NCBI RefSeq assembly: GCF_002847285.1 | Contig: NZ_CP025407.1 | Span: 7,965,399 to 8,029,398 of the forward strand | Direction of reading: 5' to 3' | Source of the DNA: Streptomyces sp. CMB-StM0423 | GTDB taxonomy: Bacteria > Actinomycetota > Actinomycetes > Streptomycetales > Streptomycetaceae | Length of the DNA: 64,000 nt | Part shown: positions 49,722 through 55,681 of the stretch, one piece after another | How the letters are laid out: the number at the start of each line of letters is the position of its first letter | Position numbering within the stretch: position 1 is the stretch's first letter | Program-made: the position numbers and the translations under genes | The notes under the pieces: model-generated | The model's input: the letters and a program-made list of their open reading frames with translations, nothing else | The model's database searches: none | What the model was told of the DNA's origin: nothing

Positions 49722-49741
49722 GGTGAGTCACTCGGCTCACC
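49722..49741 (+). promoter_or_regulatory. TetR operator 2
   Basis: GGTGAGTCACTCGGCTCACC shares its left 11 bp exactly with operator 1. Centre spacing is 49 bp, and the site ends 27 nt before the SDR start, downstream of its -10. Confidence 0.65.
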
Positions 49742-49768
49742 ACTAGTGCAAGCCTGGAAGGATGCACC

Positions 49769-50554
49769 ATGGGACGCTTTGAGGGCCAGACCGTCATCGT
49801 CACGGGCGGCAGCGGGGGCATGGGCAGCAGTCATGTACAGGGCTACCACGCCGAGGGGGCGAACGTCGTCATTGCCGGCCGCGGCGACGCCGGCCGCGAT
49901 CTCGCTGCTCAGCTCGGTCATCGTGCTCTGTCCGTTCACCTGGATGTCGCCAGCGAGGACGAATGGGCGGCGGTGGTGCGAGACGTCGAAGGCCGATTCG
50001 GGCCGATCACCATCCTGGTGAACAACGCGGGTGTCCAGAACCCGGCGGCCCCTATCGAGCACACCGAACTCCGCACCTGGGAGCACACCTTCAGCGTCAA
50101 CGTCACCGGCCAGTTCCTCGGCATCAAGGCCGTGGCTCCGTCGATGCGCAGGGGCGGTGGGGGAACCATTGTCAACATCGCCTCGACCATGGCCCACGTC
50201 GGCACGGCCTTCTACGCCCCCTACACCGCCAGCAAGTGGGCCGTGCGCGGGCTGACCAAGACGGCCGCGCTGGAGCTGGGACGGGACAACATCCGGGTCA
50301 ACTCCATCCACCCCGGCGTCGTCTCCACACCGCTGATCAACGAACCCACCGTCGCAGGCCAGCCGGCCATAGCCGACTTCTACTCGCCCGACCCCTTCGC
50401 CATCCCCCGCCTCGCCGAACCCTCTGACATCACCCGCCTGTTGCTCTTCATCACCTCCCAGGACGCATCTTTCGCTACGGGCTCGGAATTCGTCCTGGAC
50501 GGTGGCCTGCTGCTCGGCCCTGCACTCCAACCCGAAGCCGGCATCGCAGCTTGA
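49769..50554 (+). CDS. Short-chain dehydrogenase/reductase (classical SDR)
   Basis: 261 residues; ATG with GGAAGGATG context. Classical SDR motifs: TGGSGGMGSSH (cofactor loop), DVASEDEW, LVNNAGVQNP, catalytic Ser in NIASTMAHVG, YTASK (Tyr-Lys) and RVNSIHPGVVSTPL. ARG in IAGRG suggests NADP or NAD cannot be decided. It resembles 3-alpha/20-beta-hydroxysteroid dehydrogenases and FabG-like enzymes. Regulated by the divergent TetR protein. Substrate unknown. Confidence 0.92.
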   Translation: MGRFEGQTVIVTGGSGGMGSSHVQGYHAEGANVVIAGRGDAGRDLAAQLGHRALSVHLDVASEDEWAAVVRDVEGRFGPITILVNNAGVQNPAAPIEHTELRTWEHTFSVNVTGQFLGIKAVAPSMRRGGGGTIVNIASTMAHVGTAFYAPYTASKWAVRGLTKTAALELGRDNIRVNSIHPGVVSTPLINEPTVAGQPAIADFYSPDPFAIPRLAEPSDITRLLLFITSQDASFATGSEFVLDGGLLLGPALQPEAGIAA

Positions 50555-50763
50555 GCCGGCATCGCAGTACGGAGCGTGCAGTCGCGGGCGCCCATCTTGT
50601 GCAAGGCGAAGCGAACTGCCTTGCGATGATGACGGGCTGTAGCAGTTGTGATCACGGCGCCCGAGCCGTCCTGCATAGCTCCATTCACTGGGCTGAGCCC
50701 GCGTTGCTTCGGCAGGTTGGTGGCCGCGTTGCGACGGGAGGGCGCGGATGCGGTGAGGCGGGG

Positions 50764-51108
50764 CACGTCCCCGGTCTCATCGACGACCAGCACTGCGTCC
50801 TCGTCGTGCAGATGCTCCAGCACGTACTCGCGCACGTCATCACGCACGCGGTCGGCATCCCACTTGGCCCGGCCGAGCAGGTGCTGCATGCCGTCCGGAC
50901 TGGCATCCCCGGCCCACTCGGCGATGCTCCAGCAGTTCTTGCGCGGCAGGTCCGACAACAGTCCCAGCACCAGGTCCCGCACCCGGCGCCTCGGCTCCAC
51001 CCGCGCGAACCGGCCCGCTATTCGGCCCATCAGGACCTCGAACGCCTCCTGCCAGCGGGCAGGGTCTACGCTGTGACCTGCGGCCACCGCAAGATCGTTA
51101 GTCTTCAC
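50764..51108 (-). pseudogene. IS701-family transposase N-terminal remnant
   Basis: From a GTG at 51108 the frame gives WQEAFEVLMGRIAGRFARVE, LLSDLPRKNCWSIAEWAGDA, GMQHLLGRAKWDADRVRDDV and VLVVDETGDV. This is the start of IS701-type DDE transposases, up to the first catalytic Asp of VVDETGD. The following KKGTHTVGVQRQY segment is absent and unrelated sequence continues, so two thirds of the gene is lost. Confidence 0.8.
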
Positions 51109-51237
51109 ACACCGATGATCAGCGGTGGCCGCACCCGTCTTCACCGCGCCCTCGGTCACGACGTGCGAAGACGGGCCCCATCCCGTGCCCCGCTCGGGCA
51201 CGCAGCGTTCGCCCGCCGTCTCGTGCCAGGAGGACAC

Positions 51238-51642
51238 ATGCAACGCGGCGAAGTCTGGTGGGTCGACTTCGACGAGCGACGCCCGGTCGTGCTGCTGTCG
51301 GACGACGAGTCATCCGGGTTCCAGGCGATGCAGGTCGTTGCTCCCGCGGGTGTCGACATCAGCGGCCTGGGCGTTGAAGTGGCCGTAGGCGCCCGGGAAG
51401 GACTGCCCTTCGAAGGGGTGCTGCGGTTCGCGTTCCTGCGTCCAGGCTTTACTCCTTGCACATGGCTGACCACCGTGGCCCGGGACGACCTGATCGAGCG
51501 TGTGGGCGTGTTGTCCGCCGCGAAGCTCAGCGAGGTCGGAGAAGCCCTCCGTGCCGCCGGACAGAGGAGGGAGTGGACCCCGTTGACGGCTGCCAGGCTC
51601 CAGGAGATCAAAGATGCCCGCCGTCTCGGAGAACTTGAGTAG
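51238..51642 (+). CDS. MazF/PemK-type toxin-like protein, solitary
   Basis: 134 residues from the ATG at 51238 with AGGAGG 4 nt upstream; the frame is open far upstream but only this start has a ribosome site. The SH3-like PemK/MazF fold is visible: QRGEVWWVDFDERRPVVLLS (Arg and Trp positions of the RNA-cleaving pocket), GFTPCTWLTTVARDDLIERV and the C-terminal helix LQEIKDARRLGELE. MazF proteins are ribosome-independent mRNA endonucleases. No antitoxin gene precedes it; an IS701 stub occupies that place. Solitary actinobacterial homologues are common and may not be toxic. Confidence 0.82.
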   Translation: MQRGEVWWVDFDERRPVVLLSDDESSGFQAMQVVAPAGVDISGLGVEVAVGAREGLPFEGVLRFAFLRPGFTPCTWLTTVARDDLIERVGVLSAAKLSEVGEALRAAGQRREWTPLTAARLQEIKDARRLGELE

Positions 51643-51782
51643 CGGACGCCTCTGATGCCCAGCTCGATCTCATCGATGACCGACGACGGCCCCTCTCCAC
51701 CACACTCCAGCAACAAGATCACGATCTACGGCTGGAGTATTAATCGGATGTGCGTGCGGCGCGGGGTTGTTAGGTTTGCCGT

Positions 51783-52514
51783 GTGCCGAAGCTGAATCAG
51801 ATCATCGCAGTCGAAAAGGGCGTCAAGTCCAAGGCCCTCCAAGAGCTCACCCAGGTTCACCAGGACGTGCAGAAGCCCGCCCTGCTGGCCGGTATCTCCC
51901 GGACCTACCAGCCCAAGGACGAGGAGGGCGAGCAGTTGCCGCCCGAGTCCACGCGGGTGCAGATCAAGGCCGAGGACGCTCTGCGGGCGACCGCCGGGAC
52001 GCTGACGCGGCTCTTCGACGTGACCGCGACGAAGGACTGGGCGAACCGGTCCGCGGTCGCGGACGTGGTGGTCGACGGTACGGTGCTGTTGCCCCAGGTG
52101 CCCGTCCCGTACCTGTTGTTCCTGGAGAAGCAACTCACCGACCTGCACACCTTCGTGCGCAAGCTGCCGGTGCTCGACGCGTCCGAGTCGTGGAACCTGG
52201 ACCCCTCGACGGACTCGTGGAAGACGGACCCGGTGCGGACCATCCGCACGAAGAAGGTTCCGCGCAACCACGTGAAGGCCGAGGCCACGGAGAAGCACCC
52301 GGCGCAGGTCGAGGTGTACTACGAGGACGTCCCGGTCGGTTACTGGACCACGGTGAAGTTCTCCGGCGCGCTGCCCGCCCGGCGGGTCAACGAGCTCCTC
52401 GACCGCGTCGAGAAGCTCCAGCAGTCCGTCAAGTTCGCCCGCGAGGAGGCGAACAACACCGAGGTCACCGACCAGCGGGTCGGTGACGCGGTATTCGGCT
52501 ACCTCTTCCGGTAG
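51783..52514 (+). CDS. Conserved streptomycete protein of unknown function, upstream of permuted tRNA-like RNAs
   Basis: 243 residues from a GTG at 51783 with no Shine-Dalgarno, so possibly a near-leaderless start (AT-rich TATTAAT lies 39 nt upstream). I recognise it as a conserved actinobacterial hypothetical family (I believe DUF7873) but know no function. Visible features: basic N-terminus (LNQIIAVEKGVKSKALQELT), KDWANRSAVADVVVDGTVLL, VPYLLFLEKQLTDLHTFVRK, EKHPAQVEVYYEDVPVGYWT and a C-terminal coiled-coil helix (VNELLDRVEKLQQSVKFARE). No membrane or catalytic signature. Two permuted tRNA-like cloverleaves begin 76 nt after its stop in the same direction, suggesting an RNA-related role. Confidence 0.8.
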   Translation: MPKLNQIIAVEKGVKSKALQELTQVHQDVQKPALLAGISRTYQPKDEEGEQLPPESTRVQIKAEDALRATAGTLTRLFDVTATKDWANRSAVADVVVDGTVLLPQVPVPYLLFLEKQLTDLHTFVRKLPVLDASESWNLDPSTDSWKTDPVRTIRTKKVPRNHVKAEATEKHPAQVEVYYEDVPVGYWTTVKFSGALPARRVNELLDRVEKLQQSVKFAREEANNTEVTDQRVGDAVFGYLFR

Positions 52515-52524
52515 CCCCCACATA

Positions 52525-52549
52525 CGCCCTCCGTCGCGAGCGGAGGGTG
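52525..52549 (+). promoter_or_regulatory. Stem-loop between the unknown gene and the tRNA-like RNAs
   Basis: A 7-bp perfect stem (CCCTCCG with CGGAGGG) is extended by a G-T and a C-G pair, with a 7-nt loop, 10 nt after the stop at 52514. It is either a weak terminator or a processing hairpin that separates the mRNA from the downstream RNAs. Confidence 0.5.
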
Positions 52550-52590
52550 CGCGATGAGCGCAAGCTGAAACTGATGTTGAAGCTGATCAA

Positions 52591-52674
52591 GGGGTGTCAG
52601 TTGGGGGTTCGAATCCCTCTCCCCGCACCACGTGCGGGGGTGGCCCAAGCCTGGCAGAGGCGGCCCCGTGAAAC
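52591..52674 (+). tRNA. Circularly permuted tRNA(-like) gene 1, 3' half before 5' half, Phe(GAA)-like
   Basis: Order on the strand: anticodon-stem 3' arm GGGGT (52591-595), variable loop (596-602), T arm GGGGG-TTCGAAT-CCCTC (603-619), acceptor 3' arm TCCCCGC (620-626), A and CCA (627-630), 3-nt linker, acceptor 5' arm GCGGGGG (634-640), TG, D arm GCC...GGC (643-661) with GG in its loop, G, anticodon-stem 5' arm GCCCC (663-667) and loop GTGAAAC (668-674). The acceptor stem pairs 7/7 (one G-T) and the anticodon stem 5/5 (one G-T), but only across the permutation. T33 and A37 are present and the anticodon reads GAA. The flanks also pair (52565-586 with 52675-697), giving an RNA of about 150 nt. 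It could instead be a Y-RNA-like tRNA mimic. No normal-order tRNA can be drawn here. Confidence 0.75.
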
Positions 52675-52740
52675 TCAGATTCTCGCTCCAGTCTCAGTAT
52701 TCGCCGCCGAACACCGGATCGACCGAACGTGGGCGAACAT

Positions 52741-52817
52741 CGACGGATGGGGGTTCAAGTCCCTCCGGCGCCTCTCTCGTGGCGCTGTAGTTCAAAGGCA
52801 GAACACGTCGATCTCAA
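52741..52817 (+). tRNA. Circularly permuted tRNA(-like) gene 2, 3' half before 5' half, Glu(CTC)-like
   Basis: Order: anticodon-stem 3' arm CGACG (52741-745), variable GAT, T arm GGGGG-TTCAAGT-CCCTC (749-765), acceptor 3' arm CGGCGCC (766-772), T73, 7-nt linker without CCA, acceptor 5' arm GGCGCTG (781-787), TA, perfect 4-bp D stem GTTC/GAAC with loop AAAGGCA (790-804), A, anticodon-stem 5' arm CGTCG (806-810) and loop ATCTCAA (811-817). The acceptor stem pairs 7/7 (one G-T) and the anticodon stem 5/5 Watson-Crick across the permutation. The loop has T33 and A37 with anticodon CTC. Outer helices pair 52725-733 with 823-832 and 52711-717 with 843-849. The 3-nt variable loop is short. Same topology as element 1, 67 nt downstream of it. 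Confidence 0.78.
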
Positions 52818-52869
52818 CATGACCCGCGGTTCTTAAACGCCGCCGGTGTGCGCAAATGGGTGGCAAGCT

Positions 52870-52902
52870 GGAGCCCGGGAGCTGGACATGCTCTCGGGCT
52901 CC
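52870..52902 (+). terminator. Terminator-like stem-loop after the tRNA-like pair
   Basis: A 12-bp stem (GGAGCCCGGGAG with CTCTCGGGCTCC, one G-T pair) with a 9-nt loop. It begins 21 nt after the last outer pairing of element 2 and ends the unit. Confidence 0.65.
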
Positions 52903-53312
52903 GTCACCTTCCGTGTCCGCGGCTTGTGCTGTGACCGGGAAGGTTCACCGGGTTGAGTGATCAGGCCCCCGTGGGTAGGGGTCTGCCGTCCCAATGGATG
53001 CTTCTTTCGCTGCGGATTCGGGCACCTTCGCGTCGTTGGGGGGCCAGAATGTCGGGGTGGCGGGCGTTCTGGTTGCGCTACTGCAGGTAGGCGTGCAGTG
53101 CCCGGGTCCTGATCCGACCGTGCGGGTCTCGCATGTACTCATCGAAACGCCCAAGACGCTCGCATCGATCGGTACGCCTGAAAACTCCGAGACCATCGCC
53201 CGCGCTGTCACCGGCGATGCGATCGCGTGTTTCAACTTCGCAGCTTGTGAACGGCCCGCAGGAACGCCCGAAGGTCATCTGAAGTGGACGGTAGGCCGTC
53301 GGTACGGGGGAT
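52903..53312. other. 410-nt region with no supported gene
   Basis: Open frames on both strands (for example a 114-codon forward frame from 52994) have no ribosome site and no recognisable domain. I see nothing I can support. Confidence 0.45.
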
Positions 53313-54023
53313 CTACTGGTGGCGGTCGTGCTCGGTGAGGATGACGGAGCTGGGGTGGTCGGCAGTCAGGGTGAAGACGAACTGGCGGCTGAGGCCGCCG
53401 CGTGTGTTGGTGTCATCGAAGTGGCCAGGTATTGGTCGACCGACGTGAGGGGCAGGCTGATCGTTCCGCAGACCTTCCGGGTGGGGCAGTCCAGGATGGA
53501 TTCGTTCTTCTCACGCTTCCCGCTGGGGAGTTCCGATGTGCCGCCGAGGCAGTCCTCCGGCCTGCGCCGCACGAACAGGATCGTGTCATCGCGGAGGATG
53601 AGGGCCGCGGAGAGCAGGTCGCGGATGCCGTCGGCGTGGGCCCGGTCCTCCAGATCGGCTGAGAGCCCGCGCAGCGCGGCATAGCGGGCCAGCGGGCTCA
53701 TCGGCAGGCGGCGCATGTCGCGGGGGTTGATGAAAGTGAGATCGGTGCCCTCGGTCAGGATCAGGGTGTCGGGGTCGCCGTCCCACCGACCGTGGAAGAT
53801 GTGGACGGGGTAGCCGTCGGAGAGGATGCGGAACATCGGGGCGAGCGCGATGTCCTTCAGCCCGGTTTCCTCGTCGAGTTCGCGGACGCCGGTGGCGAGG
53901 GGGTCTGCGTCGCCGGGTTCGGCGCCACCGCCCAGCGGTGCCCAGGTGCTCGGCGCCCAGATGCCTTCCTTGTCGTCCCGCAGGTGCATGAGGACTTCAC
54001 CCGGCCCTGTTGGTGATCACCAC
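53313..54023 (-). pseudogene. Double-NUDIX protein gene, frameshifted twice
   Basis: In the main frame (ATG 53989) a NUDIX domain reads MHLRDDKEGIWAPSTWAPLG then the box GGGAEPGDADPLATGVRELDEETG. Its N-terminal strand VVITNRAG lies one frame away just upstream (54023-53998), joined if one base is removed at GGGTGAA. A second NUDIX-like domain follows (DDTILFVRRRPEDCLGGTSE, LPSGKREKNESILDC) with an eroded box. Near 53400 the frame shifts again: the proper C-terminus LSRQFVFTLTADHPSSVILT ends at 53313 in another frame. Probably a dead gene. Confidence 0.7.
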
Positions 54024-54587
54024 GAGGGTGCCGTACGGGTCGTCCTTGGCCGGACGGACTTGTTGCGGGCGTCCCAGCACCTTCAGGACGCGGGCGCGCA
54101 GCACGGGGTCGTCCAACTGCGAGGGACCGCACGATTCGGCGCCGGCTCCATCGCCGGCCGGGGTGATCTCGGGGATGCACCGGGTGCGGAAGAGGAAGCG
54201 GACGTCGATGTGGTGTGCTGGCTCGCGTTGCTGCGGGGCGGCGCCGGTCGGGTGGACGCCGACGTGGACCGGTTCGCCGCTGCAGAGTGGCTGAAGGGCC
54301 GTGATGCCGGTCTCGGTGGCGACCGCCCGCCGTACGGCGCCGGTCAACGTGCGATCAGCAGGCGCAGGGACCTCCCGGTGGGATGCGTCGCCCCGATGCC
54401 TCGTCCTGGAGCATCAGGACTTCGTCGCCGTCGTTGACGACGACACCTGAGATGGTCACGTGGCCGCCGAAGTCCGTGCCGCCCGCCGCCAAGCGACGAA
54501 GGGGCGGCTCCAGGAGTGCCTGCTCGGCAGGATGGCGACGCAGGTAGGCGGTGACCACGTCGTGAACGTGCAGGTGGGAATCGCCAT
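53997..54587 (-). pseudogene. NUDIX hydrolase gene, frameshifted
   Basis: Start ATG at 54587 with AAGGAG 7 nt upstream gives MAIP, then the frame must change to read HDVVTAYLRRHPAEQALLEP and GHVTISGVVVNDGDEVLMLQ then RRIPPGG. A second single-base change leads to PADRTLTGAVRRAVATETGI (damaged Nudix box), VHVGVHPTGAAPQQREPAHH and IDVRFLFRT. The order matches NUDIX proteins common in Streptomyces, and the box Glu residues are partly lost. It runs directly into the next NUDIX relic. Confidence 0.7.
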
Positions 54588-55247
54588 GTGCGCTCCTTCG
54601 TGACCTTCCGCAGGCCCCAGGGCTCACCGCCGGCCAAGCGGGGCGCGGATCTGGTGAGCTCCACCTGCCGAAACCCGCCCTGGCCAAGGGCGGCCCCCTG
54701 CGGGCACTCACCAGGTGGGCGCCGGAAGCGACCTTAATCCTCACTCCGCGCGCTCGTGGCCTGCCACGTGCGAATCCACCCAACCGCACGACGGGCTGGG
54801 GGCAGTTCAAGCCAACTTGCCAACGGCTCAACCTCGGTAACTCACCTGCTGCTTCGAAAGCCGTTTCTTCCGGCTTTCACCCAGGTCACCGGCCGACCTT
54901 CGCGAACCGTTGCCCAACGCCGAAAAGAAGGCTCGGATTGTCCGGAACCCGGCACCGCCGCCGCCCGATTGTCAGTGGCCTGGTCGATGGTTCCCTCCCG
55001 CAGGCCCATCACCCTCACCGAGGAGACCAGTGCTGTCGACAGCCTCACGCAATCCCCCACCCGCGTTACACCTTCGCCGCTGTCCTCCCGACGAGTGAAT
55101 CGAACGCAGGGGAGTGCCGTCCACGCCTGAGCGACGCGCCCTATCTCGAACCTGCGCTCGACCCATCGCCCGGCCCAGCCCGTATCGGCCACGTGGGCAC
55201 CCACGTTGTCCGAGTGCTCAATGCGATCTCTACCTGAGGAGTAAACC
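54588..55247. other. 660-nt region upstream of the small-ORF/ABC operon
   Basis: No gene with a recognised domain. A forward frame ending at 55237 finishes with PARIGHVGTHVVRVLNAIST, which looks like a real C-terminus, but its upstream part is low-complexity and lacks a start with a ribosome site. The promoter of the operon beginning at 55248 should lie in the last 100 nt. No clear -10/-35 pair was found. Confidence 0.4.
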
Positions 55248-55409
55248 GTGAATCCTGTGCGCCCTCGTCCCGCCGCCTACCCCGCGTTCGAGAATCCTCC
55301 CGCTCGGGCCGCCAAGCCCACGGGTCTCCAGCGCGTCCAGCGCCCGGCTGCCGCACGCCGCGCACCGTTCGCAGCCGCATCACGACCGTCACCGAGGTGG
55401 GGGGCATGA
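55248..55409 (+). CDS. Small 53-residue protein leading an ABC-exporter operon
   Basis: From a GTG at 55248 with GAGGAG 7 nt upstream, ending in TGA that overlaps the next ATG (ATGA at 55406). The peptide is Pro/Ala/Arg-rich and basic (MNPVRPRPAAYPAFENPPAR, then AAKPTGLQRVQRPAAARRAP) with no Cys. It could be a leader peptide for coupling, a regulatory peptide or a precursor of an exported peptide. The sequence alone does not decide. Confidence 0.5.
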   Translation: MNPVRPRPAAYPAFENPPARAAKPTGLQRVQRPAAARRAPFAAASRPSPRWGA

Positions 55410-55681
55410 GCGACGCCAAGGCACGTATCAAGGCTTCGCGCGGCTGCACCGAGCGAGCCATCTGCGTCGCCGCTGGAACCAGGGACGACTGCCAGCGGGA
55501 CGACTCCCATGTTCGGGACCTCCTACTCACCAACGACTGCCGGCACCACCTGCCGACCGTCCCGGCTGAACTGGAGGCGCCCTGCTCCCTCGCCTTGGGC
55601 GGGGCGTACGAGGATTCACGGGCCGCCACGGGCCCCGGTCGGGCCGTCTTGAACCGGCTGATGACGGAGGTGTTCGCATGA
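55406..55681 (+). CDS. Small Cys-containing 91-residue protein, coupled to ABC exporter
   Basis: The ATG at 55406 overlaps the previous stop, with GGTGGGGGG before it; its own TGA overlaps the ABC-transporter ATG (ATGA at 55678). The protein contains five cysteines (SRGCTERAICVAAGTRDDCQ, LLLTNDCRHHLPTVP, EAPCSLALGG) and no membrane segment. No family recognised. Because it is translationally locked to an exporter, a role as cargo, precursor or partner is possible but unproven. Confidence 0.55.
   Translation: MSDAKARIKASRGCTERAICVAAGTRDDCQRDDSHVRDLLLTNDCRHHLPTVPAELEAPCSLALGGAYEDSRAATGPGRAVLNRLMTEVFA

Noticed and set aside
52600..52632. Reading the first element as a broken 3' half of an ordinary tRNA
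   Set aside because: The matching 5' acceptor, D arm and anticodon arm exist immediately downstream and complete all stems, and the pattern repeats in the second element; decay would not give this twice.
52547..52822. A 91-codon open frame covering the tRNA-like elements
   Set aside because: It spans both cloverleaves and its residues simply reflect tRNA sequence; no ribosome site. The RNA interpretation explains the bases far better.
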